Source: CAZHOV01 sp964534315 (GTDB lineage Bacteria; Bacteroidota; Bacteroidia; Chitinophagales; Saprospiraceae). From it: a stretch of 38,343 nt of DNA. The DNA lies in assembly GCA_964534315.1 (NCBI GenBank), contig CAZHOV010000033.1:1-38343 (forward strand), written 5' to 3'. Made by a program: the position numbers and the translations under genes. How positions within the stretch are numbered: the stretch's first letter is position 1; each line of letters begins with the position of its first letter. Under the pieces are notes generated by a model. The model was not told the origin of the DNA. It made no database searches and saw only the letters and a list, made by a program, of their open reading frames with translations. Shown here piece after piece: positions 16,049-24,976 of the stretch.

Positions 16049-18079
16049 ATGAGCACCACACGACTTTTACCCTTGTTTCGTATCCATTCCTTTTTCACTG
16101 TTTTCATTGCTTTACTCTTCAACATTTATTTGAATGCCGAAAACACGTTCGAGCAGTTAGGCGCAGATGTAGAAATTACGCTCACAGTTGATGATTCAAG
16201 CCTCGTCCAATACGAATTTCGAACATTTACACTCACGGTTCGAAATACAGGCGACCAAACTGCTTTCGGGCTTTCAATTCCTTTTGAAAAGCCGGAACAT
16301 ACCTCTTACGTAAGTTCTAATGCGAATGGAGGTAGTTTTAATGCTTTTGCAGAAATTTGGACGATCCCGGTCCTGAGTCCGGGAAACGAATTTCAGTTGA
16401 CCTTTACGGTCTTCATCTTGGAACAGGAACTTCCCATAACTGTTTTTAGAGAAGTCATAGCCATGGATAATGCGGATATGGACTCTACTCCAGGCAACGG
16501 CACCTGTTGCGCTCCCAATGAAGATGATGAAGCAGTTGTTACCCTTGGCGGAGTTCCGATAGATACTATTGGAGTAGACCTGAGTCTGGACCTGAAAGTA
16601 GATACCACCCTACTTGAATTGTTCTTTTCGCGAAATTTTACCCTTACAGTCCAAAATACCGGAGACAGCACCGCCCGGGATGTAGTGATCGACTTTCCTA
16701 TTCCTGAAGGATTAGCTTATGTCGAGCATCAGGCTTCTCAAGGGATTTTAGATAATTTCAACGGTATCTGGGATGTGGGAAATATTGCTCCAGGCGGTGT
16801 AGCCTATTTACATTACGAGCTATATATCATCAGCGAAGATACAGCAATCATCACGTTTGTTCAGGTGGCAGCTTCTTCCACCGCAGATGTCGATTCCGAG
16901 CCGGGAAATGGCACTTGCTGTACACCTCAGGAGGATGACGAAGCTGTTATAACCATATCCAAACCCTTTATAGGTGGCGATGGGGTGGATTTGGAATTGA
17001 GCGTAGATGTCGACAATCCGCAATTGGGGCAATATGAAGTCCGCCAACTTACTTATACCCTTGTCAATAACGGTATCACCACCGCCCAGGAAGTAGTGGT
17101 ACAGATCCCACTTCCTCAAGGTACCGTATTTGCCGGATATACCGCTACCCAGGGTTCCTACGGATTAGGCTCCACCATGTGGACCGTCGGTACACTGGAG
17201 GAAGGAGATACCGCTATCATTAATTACAATATCTTTCTTTTCAATGATACGGTACCGGTAGCCGCCTATGCCCAGGTCCTCACAGCTGTACCTTTTGATA
17301 TCGATTCCTACCCCGGCAATGGTCTTTGCTGCGAAGCAATTGAAGATGACGAAGCCGATTTCCTTTTAGGAGGCAACTCAGGCGATGAATTCACCCTGGA
17401 CCTGGAACTGGAGATGAATGTAGATAATCCTCAACTAACCATCTTTCAAGAACGAACCTTCACCTTAACCCTCACGAATAACAGTAGCGTTGTCGGCCAA
17501 AATATAAAAATTGATTTCCCGCTTCCCGAATTGATGGCTTATGTCTCACACAATACATCTCAAGGCATCTTTGACTCCTGGAATGGCATCTGGGATATAG
17601 GAAATATCGCTGCCGGAGGAACAGCTACCCTTGTCTATACCCTTTATACGCTCACCAATAGCGAACCTGTGAATGTTTTTGCTCAAATCGCCAGCGCTAA
17701 TCCCAACGATATGGACTCCACTCCCGGTAACGGAGGGTGTTGTGTGGTGAATGAGGATGATGAAGCGCTCGTTACCTTGGCTCCTCAACTGATGAACCGC
17801 TCAGGCATTAGCGAAAATGCGACTTATGATATCAGTGATGTCCTGCTTTATCCTATACCTGCAACCGAATCGCTATTCCTCGAATTTTCGACAGCTCAAG
17901 AGGCAACCTATCAAGTACATATCTATAACCTAAAAGGGCAGTTGGTATTTTCACAACCTTACGCTTCCCAAAAGGGCAGGAACAAATTGAACATTCCGGT
18001 CGCACATTTTCCAAAAAGTGTTTATATTTTAACCCTATCAGACGCGACAAGCAAACATACATTCAAATGGAAAAACTAA
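16049..18079 (+). CDS. T9SS-exported DUF11-like protein with four CC/EDDEA repeats
   Basis: A 676-residue exported protein. After a signal peptide (FFTVFIALLFNIYLNA) come four repeats of about 137 residues (about 33-170, 180-310, 315-450 and 455-590). Each is a DUF11/CARDB-like beta sandwich (for example FTLTVRNTGD, then IPVLSPGNEFQLTF). Each ends in a conserved motif, D-(M/V/I)-D-S-x-P-G-N-G-x-C-C-x-x-x-E-D-D-E-A. The acidic residues could bind calcium and the adjacent cysteines could pair. Residues 600-676 form a T9SS sorting domain (YPIPATESLFLEF, YQVHIYNLKGQLVF). The stop codon is followed after seven bases by a paralogous gene, so the two are one operon. A structural or adhesive surface role is likely but inferred. 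Confidence 0.85.
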   Translation: MSTTRLLPLFRIHSFFTVFIALLFNIYLNAENTFEQLGADVEITLTVDDSSLVQYEFRTFTLTVRNTGDQTAFGLSIPFEKPEHTSYVSSNANGGSFNAFAEIWTIPVLSPGNEFQLTFTVFILEQELPITVFREVIAMDNADMDSTPGNGTCCAPNEDDEAVVTLGGVPIDTIGVDLSLDLKVDTTLLELFFSRNFTLTVQNTGDSTARDVVIDFPIPEGLAYVEHQASQGILDNFNGIWDVGNIAPGGVAYLHYELYIISEDTAIITFVQVAASSTADVDSEPGNGTCCTPQEDDEAVITISKPFIGGDGVDLELSVDVDNPQLGQYEVRQLTYTLVNNGITTAQEVVVQIPLPQGTVFAGYTATQGSYGLGSTMWTVGTLEEGDTAIINYNIFLFNDTVPVAAYAQVLTAVPFDIDSYPGNGLCCEAIEDDEADFLLGGNSGDEFTLDLELEMNVDNPQLTIFQERTFTLTLTNNSSVVGQNIKIDFPLPELMAYVSHNTSQGIFDSWNGIWDIGNIAAGGTATLVYTLYTLTNSEPVNVFAQIASANPNDMDSTPGNGGCCVVNEDDEALVTLAPQLMNRSGISENATYDISDVLLYPIPATESLFLEFSTAQEATYQVHIYNLKGQLVFSQPYASQKGRNKLNIPVAHFPKSVYILTLSDATSKHTFKWKN

Positions 18080-18086
18080 TCTGACT

Positions 18087-20753
18087 ATGGCACCCCTAAA
18101 CGATTGGGCCCGTTTATGGCGGGCATTTTTAATCCTATTTTCCTTTTTACTTATCCTACTATCCACTAACTTATCCGGTCAGGAGTGGCAGCAGGAATAT
18201 GACTTCGGTACGGGCTTATATGTAGAACAACTAGACAATGACAACTTCCAGGTATTGGGAGAAGCCTTTGGCAATCAATTAGCTATTGAAACAGATTCCC
18301 TGGGCAATAGCCTCAATATGCAAAATTTTGGTCCGGGAAATCTGAGAGCTATCGCCAATAAGGAATATATTCTATGGAAGGAGGTATTTAATAATGCTTC
18401 AGACCCCTTAGTGGCCAGACTTGACCCTTCAGGCAACACCATATGGGAACAAGAATTCGGAAATCCTGCTTTTAACGAGCAAATCAATGATATGATCCAA
18501 ACGAATGATCAGCACCTGCTCTTTTTCGGAGTTGGAGATACCATCATTGGTACCAGTAAGAGTTATCTGTTTGCCCAAAAAGTGGATCTAAATGGAAATA
18601 CCTTGTGGCGATCCGTATTTTCCGTAGACGATCTGAATACCCAAATTCCGGAAAGAATCATTGAATGCACCAACGGAGACATCCTTTGCGGATTTTCATA
18701 CCTGCCTGACCTCTCCATAAAATTTATACGATTAAATGCCGGAGGAGCCATTGTTAATGATACCATCACCTATTTCAATCAAGGGTTTCGAACAACGATT
18801 GGGGATGTGGTACCAGCTTCGGACGGAGGTTATTTTCTGGCGCTCAACCTTACCACCAACCCAGTCAATCCTAATCTTGGGGATGAGATCTATCTGCTTA
18901 AAGAAGGTGGAAATGAGCAATGGTCGCAACAATGGATCGGCTCTCAATTCGATATTCTCGAACTACTGGCTCTGACCCCTACGAGCGATCAGGGTGTCAT
19001 CGTCACCTCCAATAATTTCGGACTTTTTGTTGATGATCAGGCGGTTTCTCGTTTTGATGCCCAGGGTAACCTGCTCTGGAGCCGCATCGTCCCTACTATG
19101 GGCATGGATATTATCGAAAAAGATATCGATCAATTTGTTATCACCGGCATTGCCCCATCGGGCCGGATTTACCTCTATAACCTGATAGATACCATAGGCT
19201 CTAATCTTACCGGGCCCGATCTCGAACTCTTTTTCACCGTTGTCGATCCATCACTGGAGATCTATACCTTCAGGACAATACAATTGACAACGGTAAATAC
19301 AGGAGATACCACTATGTCGGATATAGAAATTGAATTTGGACTTCCTCCCTTTACCGCCTATGTAAACCATCAAACTAGTAAAGGAAATTACAACCTCTTT
19401 TTTGAAACCTGGACTATAAGTGCCCTGGCACCTGGCGAAAATGCTACCCTGGACCTGGAAGTTTTCTTACTGGAAGATGACTTTCCAATCACCACTTATG
19501 CAGAGGTTAGCGAAGCAGTACCCTTTTACGATATTGATTCGTCTCCCGCCAATGGAATTTGCTGCGGGCAGGTCGAAGACGATGAAGCTAGTTTTGTGCT
19601 GGGAGGCATTCCCATCGAAAGCGACGACCTCGATCTAGAGATAAAACTGATGGTCGACGATGCTGAACTAGCAACCCTCGACCCCCGGCTTTTAACGCTT
19701 GAAGTCATCAATAAAGGCTCCGTTACCGGCGAGGGAGTACAAGTTGAATTTCCAGTACCCGAGCATACGGCTTACCTCGATCATGAAGTCTCCCAAGGAG
19801 ATTTCGATGTACTGGCTGGTTTGTGGACGATCAATAATATTCCTCCGGGGGGCATGGCTGTGCTTCAATATAAAATCGAGCCACTCTCTAATCAGTTTCC
19901 TATAGAAGTATTTACCCAAATTCTAAGTGCCGCTCCAAACGACATCGACTCCGAGCCCGGTAACGCGGACTGCTGCGAGCCGACAGAAGACGATGAAGCC
20001 CTGGTCACGATCAGTAATCCGACACTCGGGGGAGACGGAACAGACTTAGAAATAACCCTTTCTATTGATGACCCCTCCTTAGCCATCTATCAACTGCGGA
20101 CAGCTACTCTTGAGGTGTTTAATAATTCAGATCAAGAAGCTACGAATATTATAATCGATTTCTCCCTACCTTCCGGAACGGCTTACACTAGCCATATGAC
20201 TAGCCAGGGTACCTATTTGCTCTTTTTCGGACAGTGGAATGTAGGAACACTACCGCCGGGTGAAACGGCAATCTTTGAACTCACCTTTTTCACCCTTACC
20301 GAAAACGGACCGATTGATGTTTTCGCTCAGGTACTCCAAGCCCAACCATTCGATATAGATTCTTCTCCGGGCAATGCAGTTTGCTGCACACCCGCTGAAG
20401 ATGATGAAGCCTACACAGCGCTTGATAACAGCCAATTTCAGTATAACGACAACCAGCCCTTGGTTATAGGAAAGCCTAGGGATAAAATTGATATTCCAAC
20501 AATTTCCTTATATCCTAATCCAGCTATAGATCAACTCCAGCTTTCGTTATCAAATCTTTCGGACGAGTATCCCCTTTCAATTCGGATTATAGATAGTAAG
20601 GGGGGCATCCATTGGGTAAAAAAATATCCGCCCGGGATCTTCGAAAATATTCATTCTATTGATATTTCGGAACTTCCGAATGGCTGGTTTGTATGCTTTA
20701 TAGAGCAGGGGGGTACCAATCAGCAAGTGCCTTTTTTGAAGGTTAGTGAATAA
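18087..20753 (+). CDS. T9SS-exported protein: beta-propeller-like domain plus three CC/EDDEA repeats
   Basis: An 888-residue paralogue of the preceding protein. The signal peptide is long (AFLILFSFLLILLSTNLSGQ). Residues about 30-370 look like a beta-propeller built of PQQ-type blades (DPSGNTIWEQEFG, DLNGNTLWRSVFS, DAQGNLLWSRIVP). Three DUF11-like repeats follow (about 375-520, 525-660 and 665-800). They end in DIDSSPANGICCGQVEDDEA, DIDSEPGNADCCEPTEDDEA and DIDSSPGNAVCCTPAEDDEA. Residues about 815-888 form the T9SS sorting domain (ISLYPNPAIDQLQLSL, IRIIDSKGG). The stop codon opens a TAA microsatellite that separates this gene from the esterase. Four of the seven CC motifs lie in the upstream gene and three here, pointing to duplication and domain shuffling. 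Confidence 0.85.
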   Translation: MAPLNDWARLWRAFLILFSFLLILLSTNLSGQEWQQEYDFGTGLYVEQLDNDNFQVLGEAFGNQLAIETDSLGNSLNMQNFGPGNLRAIANKEYILWKEVFNNASDPLVARLDPSGNTIWEQEFGNPAFNEQINDMIQTNDQHLLFFGVGDTIIGTSKSYLFAQKVDLNGNTLWRSVFSVDDLNTQIPERIIECTNGDILCGFSYLPDLSIKFIRLNAGGAIVNDTITYFNQGFRTTIGDVVPASDGGYFLALNLTTNPVNPNLGDEIYLLKEGGNEQWSQQWIGSQFDILELLALTPTSDQGVIVTSNNFGLFVDDQAVSRFDAQGNLLWSRIVPTMGMDIIEKDIDQFVITGIAPSGRIYLYNLIDTIGSNLTGPDLELFFTVVDPSLEIYTFRTIQLTTVNTGDTTMSDIEIEFGLPPFTAYVNHQTSKGNYNLFFETWTISALAPGENATLDLEVFLLEDDFPITTYAEVSEAVPFYDIDSSPANGICCGQVEDDEASFVLGGIPIESDDLDLEIKLMVDDAELATLDPRLLTLEVINKGSVTGEGVQVEFPVPEHTAYLDHEVSQGDFDVLAGLWTINNIPPGGMAVLQYKIEPLSNQFPIEVFTQILSAAPNDIDSEPGNADCCEPTEDDEALVTISNPTLGGDGTDLEITLSIDDPSLAIYQLRTATLEVFNNSDQEATNIIIDFSLPSGTAYTSHMTSQGTYLLFFGQWNVGTLPPGETAIFELTFFTLTENGPIDVFAQVLQAQPFDIDSSPGNAVCCTPAEDDEAYTALDNSQFQYNDNQPLVIGKPRDKIDIPTISLYPNPAIDQLQLSLSNLSDEYPLSIRIIDSKGGIHWVKKYPPGIFENIHSIDISELPNGWFVCFIEQGGTNQQVPFLKVSE

Positions 20754-20773
20754 TAATAGTAATAATAATAATT
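20749..20773 (+). repeat. AT-rich TAA trinucleotide microsatellite
   Basis: The string GAATAATAATAGTAATAATA continues as ATAATT and is made of (TAA/TAG)n units. Its first unit is the stop codon of the preceding gene. It lies 18 bases before the start codon of the esterase-like gene. Confidence 0.8.
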
Positions 20774-20790
20774 AGAATCCAAATATAGTT

Positions 20791-21993
20791 ATGAAGAAAA
20801 TAGTAGTTACGATCTTTGCCCTTTTTGTTATCATTCCCCTCTTCGCTCAACAACTCCAAACCCTTGAAAAACAACCATTTCCTTTTTATTCTACCAATTA
20901 CGAAGATACGCTGAATCTAGATCTTCTGTTACCAACCGGGCATTACGAAGCAAATGGGAAAGCTCACTTTCCTCTGTTCATCGTTTTTGATAAGCAAAAT
21001 TCTTATACCTATAGCTACAACTTGCGAACCATTGACATGCTGGTTTTTCAAGGGCAAATACCGTATCCTGTCGTAGTAGGATTTCCCTTTGAAAAGGGAA
21101 GAAGATATTATACTTCCAAAAAAGCAAAAAAAGGAGAAACCATAACAGGCATTGAGAAAACACAAAACTTATTATTTGACGAACTCATTCCTTTACTTCG
21201 GGAAAAATATGGCACCACTGGTCCGATCATCCTGATCGGACATTCCCGTACAGCACTGTTAGTCAATTATCTGATGGCGAACAAACACCCGGAATTCGAA
21301 GCGGCAATAGCCGCAAGCGGATTTTACAACCCGGGTTTTGGAGAACCCGAATTAATAAACGTTGTAAATGAGCTCACCCAATCAGGACAATCCTTTAGCT
21401 TCTATTTCTCGCTAGGTGTCTCTACCGGCGAATCTCAGTATAAACCCAACTGCGACTCTATGGCAGCTACGCTCCGTACAATCGATATTCCTTCCAATTT
21501 TTATTGGGACTATATGGAGCATGATCAGGCCAATCACTTTACCAATTATAACTTAACACTCGGACCTGCACTCACCCACTATTTCGGAAAATATCACGAT
21601 ATTCTTGATCTATGGCTCTATCAAAAGCTGGAGAATATGAAAGGGTCACAAGCAGTAACCACCCTTAAAAAAGATTTAGCAGCATTATCAGCTCATTTTG
21701 GCAAACCCATCTCTCCCAGCCCCGTCCATATCTGGTCGTTCATGAGCCATTTTTACAATAAAAAAGACTATACTGCTGCTAATGATTTGTTGAAATACGG
21801 CCTGGAATCCTACCCACTTGATTATGAAATAGCCTATCAAATCGCCGAAAATTATAGCCTTTTGGACAATAAAGAAGCTTGTAAAAAATGGATGGCAAAA
21901 TCCAGAATGTTGGCAGAACAACATCCGTACCTTACAGAAACGCAGCGAGAAGACCTGGAAATGCAAATAAAAGCGTTGGAAGGAAAAGAATAA
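20791..21993 (+). CDS. Exported alpha/beta-hydrolase (esterase D-like) with a TPR-like C-terminus
   Basis: The 400-residue product has a signal peptide (MKKIVVTIFALFVIIPLFAQ). An alpha/beta-hydrolase domain similar to the COG2819 esterase group follows (about 25-265). The nucleophile elbow is GHSRT with Ser at 152, and the likely catalytic His is 249 in DQANHF. Residues 300-395 are helical and resemble tetratricopeptide repeats (YTAANDLLKYGLESYPLDYE, NYSLLDNKEACKKWMAKS). This layout is common in periplasmic Bacteroidota hydrolases, possibly acting on esterified sugars or siderophores. Substrate is unknown. It follows the two repeat proteins by 37 bases on the same strand and converges on recN with six bases between the two stop codons. 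Confidence 0.75.
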   Translation: MKKIVVTIFALFVIIPLFAQQLQTLEKQPFPFYSTNYEDTLNLDLLLPTGHYEANGKAHFPLFIVFDKQNSYTYSYNLRTIDMLVFQGQIPYPVVVGFPFEKGRRYYTSKKAKKGETITGIEKTQNLLFDELIPLLREKYGTTGPIILIGHSRTALLVNYLMANKHPEFEAAIAASGFYNPGFGEPELINVVNELTQSGQSFSFYFSLGVSTGESQYKPNCDSMAATLRTIDIPSNFYWDYMEHDQANHFTNYNLTLGPALTHYFGKYHDILDLWLYQKLENMKGSQAVTTLKKDLAALSAHFGKPISPSPVHIWSFMSHFYNKKDYTAANDLLKYGLESYPLDYEIAYQIAENYSLLDNKEACKKWMAKSRMLAEQHPYLTETQREDLEMQIKALEGKE

Positions 21994-21999
21994 GTTGGA

Positions 22000-23658
22000 T
22001 TAGTTTGCCTCGATCAATTCCCGCGCATTTTCAATAGCGGAATCAGAAGGTGGGTTACTGCTTAGCATGACTGCGATAGAATGGATGCGTTCTTTTTTAC
22101 TCAAAGGCTTCACATTTGTAAAGGTCCGGTCGCCTTTGACTTGTTTGTATACAAAATAATGCGTATCGGCCTTGGAAGCGATCTGTGGAGAATGGGTGAT
22201 AGAAACTACCTGATGCTCATCAGACAGCTTGCGTAGAATATCGCCCATTTTCAGGGCAACATCACCGGAAATACCCGTATCAATTTCATCAAAGATCAAA
22301 GTAGGAAGGGGAATGGCGCTAGCAACCAAGGATTTGGTGATCAAGGTAAGCCTTGACAATTCACCGCCCGAGGCTACATCTTTAATAAGTTGTAAGCGGC
22401 TTCCTTTGTTGGCGGCAAACATAAAATTGATCTCGTCTTTCCCGGTAGTTGACAGTTCGTCCAACGCTGTCAATTCCGCCTTGAGTTGGGCGTGATTCAT
22501 TGATAACTGAACAAGCCCTTTTTGTACGGATTGCTCAAAAGAGGGAATTACATTAAGCCTTCGTTCTCTCAATGAAACAGCAATTTCCTCGAGGCTTTTT
22601 TGTTGATTTTTTAGGCTAGTCTCCAGTTTGGTAATTTCTTCAGACAGATCATCAAAAGTCTGCAGCTTGGATTCGAATCCTTCTTGAATTTCCAGCAACT
22701 CTTTTATCGTTGCAACCTGATGCTTGTTTTGCAGGTTATAAATAAGATCAAGGCGGTCCTGCACCTCCTGAATCCTGGCCGGGTCAAACTCCGTATCTTC
22801 GGCAATACGCTCAAATTCCTGAGAAAGGTCCTGTAATTCGAGTATTAGGCTATCAAACCGGTCGTGATTAGCTGCTAACTCCGAGTGATATGGCTTGTAA
22901 TCCGTTATGGCATTAGCCAAGTCTTGCAATTGGCCGATGATGGAATGTTCGCTCTCGCTCAGATGTTGGAAGGCATTTCCGGTTGTTCGTTTGATCTCTT
23001 CTGCGTTGGTCAACCTGGCGAGTTCTTCCTCTAATGTTTCCTGTTCCCCCACTTCCAGATCCGCATTGCTCAATTCTTCGAGCTGAAAATTCAAAAAATC
23101 TGTCTCAGCCGCAGCTTCTTTGGTTTGGCGTAGCAATACCTCCAGTGTCTTTGAGTCGCGCTGATATTGCTGAAACAACTTTTGGTATTCGGCCAGTAGA
23201 AATTTGTTATTGGCCAAAGCATCAATCAATCGAAGTTGAAAGGACACCTGATGGATATCTAGCGTGTCAAATTGTTGGTGCAAATCGATCAGGGCAGCAC
23301 TAAGATTCTGCAATATATGGAGGTTAGCAGGACTGTCATTAACGAAACCTCTCGATTTGCCGGAAGGAGTGATTTCCCGGCGAATAAATAATTCGTCGTC
23401 ATAATCCAGGTCGTGTTCTTGGAAATAGGATTTAAGGTCGTACTTCGAAATGTCAAATTTACCCTCGATGATGCATTTTTTATCTGTATAGTAAAGCGAT
23501 TTAGTATCCGCCCGTTTACCCATTATCAGTCCCAATGCCCCCAACAAGATAGACTTCCCCGCTCCCGTCTCTCCGGTAATAATAGTGAGTCCCCTTGAGA
23601 AATCAATCTTCAATTCCTCAATAATCGCATAATTCCTTATATAAAGTGACTTTATCAT
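22000..23658 (-). CDS. recN: DNA repair protein RecN
   Basis: The 552-residue SMC-like ATPase takes part in recombinational repair of double-strand breaks. The N-terminal half has the Walker A motif GETGAGKS (29-36) and the P-loop context FSRGLTIITGE. A long coiled-coil middle follows (about 150-370). The C-terminal half has the ABC signature region ASGGELSRLTL and the Walker B motif LIFDEIDTGISG, then VSITHSPQIASKAD. Length and motif order are normal for RecN. The ATG at 23658 starts directly at MIKSLYIRNYAI, the usual N-terminus. Its mRNA leader would consist almost wholly of a 159-bp short tandem array. Confidence 0.96.
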   Translation of the reverse strand: MIKSLYIRNYAIIEELKIDFSRGLTIITGETGAGKSILLGALGLIMGKRADTKSLYYTDKKCIIEGKFDISKYDLKSYFQEHDLDYDDELFIRREITPSGKSRGFVNDSPANLHILQNLSAALIDLHQQFDTLDIHQVSFQLRLIDALANNKFLLAEYQKLFQQYQRDSKTLEVLLRQTKEAAAETDFLNFQLEELSNADLEVGEQETLEEELARLTNAEEIKRTTGNAFQHLSESEHSIIGQLQDLANAITDYKPYHSELAANHDRFDSLILELQDLSQEFERIAEDTEFDPARIQEVQDRLDLIYNLQNKHQVATIKELLEIQEGFESKLQTFDDLSEEITKLETSLKNQQKSLEEIAVSLRERRLNVIPSFEQSVQKGLVQLSMNHAQLKAELTALDELSTTGKDEINFMFAANKGSRLQLIKDVASGGELSRLTLITKSLVASAIPLPTLIFDEIDTGISGDVALKMGDILRKLSDEHQVVSITHSPQIASKADTHYFVYKQVKGDRTFTNVKPLSKKERIHSIAVMLSSNPPSDSAIENARELIEAN

Positions 23659-23673
23659 AGTTTATTTTTATCC

Positions 23674-23832
23674 ACTTTCCAACTTTCCAACTTTCCTACT
23701 TTCCTACTTTCAACTTTCTACTTTCTACTTTCCTACTTTCAACTTTCTACTTTCAACTTTCCTACTTTCCTACTTTCCTACTTTCCTACTTTCCTACTTT
23801 CCTACTTTCCTACTTTCAACTTTCAACTTTCA
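23674..23832. repeat. 21-unit ACTTTC microsatellite in the recN leader
   Basis: Twenty-one head-to-tail units of ACTTTC plus one or two bases fill the region without interruption. Units are 8-mers (mostly ACTTTCCT; the first two are ACTTTCCA) or 7-mers (ACTTTCA, ACTTTCT). Seven consecutive ACTTTCCT units form the most regular part (about 23756-23811). On the recN coding strand the main unit reads AGGAAAGT. The array ends 15 bases before the recN ATG. Confidence 0.97.
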
Positions 23833-23843
23833 ACATTTTGTTG

Positions 23844-23851
23844 CAAAAATA
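23844..23851 (-). promoter_or_regulatory. Possible -7 element (TATTTTTG) for recN upstream of the microsatellite
   Basis: TATTTTTG on the minus strand fits TAnnTTTG. A TTTG lies 12 bases further upstream, which is shorter than the usual 19-21 spacing. If active, transcription would start just before the microsatellite and carry all of it in the leader. Confidence 0.35.
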
Positions 23852-23886
23852 CATTGGATAGGTCAAAAGAGGTACATTTTTTTAAA

Positions 23887-24735
23887 TTATTTTAATTTTT
23901 TAGCGATCCCTTCTGCCAGTCCGAAAGTTGTTGAGGAAGAGAGGCGCACTCGCTTGAGTGGTCCTTCCCACTCGAGCGCTTTAACCGCCCAGATATTGAA
24001 GATATTTGTTCTAGCTGTTTCGCAGAAGACGCCAAGTGGCATTTGGGTATCTCCACCCAGGATTTTTAAAACGGTTCGTTCGACATTCGTACAATTGGAC
24101 ACTTCAGAGTGATGAAACTGCTTCAGCAATCGCCTCAGGGCGAGATCTTTTTTATGGGTCTGAAATGCAAAAACGCCCTGTCCTGGCGCCGGAATAAACT
24201 CTTTAGGCGTAAATTTGATAAATTCGTATGCTTTATCCAGTTGTTCATAGAGTGTTAAATAAGCGGCCGGAAGCAAGCAAGCGCCAATCTCTTTTGATAC
24301 TAATTGAGTCAGCGGGTGTCTGCCACTGATTTCCAATTCCACGAATGAAAGATCACCTCTAAAATCGTGCAGTTGTGCTTTTTGAATGGGATTGAGGTGC
24401 CCTACCTGACAGCCGGATTTTATTTTCATCGTTTGATCGCTGGCTACAAAGTCAGGGTGGATAACCAGCCAATCGGCTGGAATCGTTCTATCGGAGAGGG
24501 CTGCAATAACCAAATCATGGTCAGTATTTATTACAGGCACTCTGGTCAATGGAAGTACCCCGACATCTAGCATTCCTTCGGTAAGACTTTTTGCAAGCAG
24601 CTCCTGAGAGACGCCCTCAAAACCTTCCAAAGTGACCGCCTTCCTGTCTGAATGTTCAAGTTTTTTCACCAACTCCTTGGCTTTTTCTTTAGCCAGAGGG
24701 TCATTAAAGTATCCTATTCGAATGATTTGTTCCAT
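23887..24735 (-). CDS. Porphobilinogen deaminase (HemC) homologue lacking key catalytic residues
   Basis: The 282-residue protein follows the HemC pattern along its length: IRIGYFNDPLA at the start, LDVGVLPLTRVPV (57-69), then IPAPGQGVFAFQTHKKD (181-197) and ERTVLKILGGDTQMPLGVFC (219-238). True HemC has a Cys in GGCQ that carries the dipyrromethane cofactor; here the site reads GGDTQ. The catalytic Asp of HSMKDVP is replaced by Arg 65 (LPLTRVP). The substrate-binding Arg and Ser of TRQSPLA are replaced (YFNDPLA), and the LRR and RGNVGTR arginine motifs are also absent. It is shorter than usual (about 310). I infer a non-catalytic paralogue. It is not beside other heme genes; recN follows on the same strand after 228 bases. 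Confidence 0.75.
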   Translation of the reverse strand: MEQIIRIGYFNDPLAKEKAKELVKKLEHSDRKAVTLEGFEGVSQELLAKSLTEGMLDVGVLPLTRVPVINTDHDLVIAALSDRTIPADWLVIHPDFVASDQTMKIKSGCQVGHLNPIQKAQLHDFRGDLSFVELEISGRHPLTQLVSKEIGACLLPAAYLTLYEQLDKAYEFIKFTPKEFIPAPGQGVFAFQTHKKDLALRRLLKQFHHSEVSNCTNVERTVLKILGGDTQMPLGVFCETARTNIFNIWAVKALEWEGPLKRVRLSSSTTFGLAEGIAKKLK

Positions 24736-24976
24736 CAGAATAATTTTCTTTTTCTATCGATAATACTTCGTAAAGTAAATTATTAAAGGAAAAATGTTGT
24801 CTTCGATATCACAATTTAAAATAAAGGATGCAACTTATTGAAAAAAATTTTAAGGTTTTATTTTTATAAGAGCTCCATAACCTATAATTTTTAAGATAAC
24901 GACTAAGCTACTCTGTTCTTCGACAGACAACAATTACCTATTCATTCAATTAACACAAAATAATTAACTTTGCTTT
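24736..24976. other. AT-rich divergent intergenic region between the HemC-like gene and lpxD
   Basis: The 241-bp spacer separates two genes transcribed away from each other, so it must hold both promoters. It is very AT-rich. Apart from the -7-like element just before lpxD, I see no repeat, hairpin or open reading frame in it. Confidence 0.5.
24965..24972 (+). promoter_or_regulatory. Bacteroidota -7 element (TAACTTTG) for lpxD
   Basis: TAACTTTG fits TAnnTTTG exactly and ends four bases before the lpxD ATG. No clear TTTG -33 box is found at 19-21 bases. If used, the lpxD transcript would be leaderless or nearly so. Confidence 0.4.

Noticed and set aside
22665..22685. GGATTCGAATCC resembles the T-loop of a tRNA
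   Set aside because: It lies inside the recN coding sequence, and no acceptor stem or anticodon arm can be built around it.
23674..23832. Possible CRISPR array, because of many short repeats at regular spacing
   Set aside because: The units are 7-8 bases, contiguous, without unique spacers, and no cas genes are nearby. It is a microsatellite.
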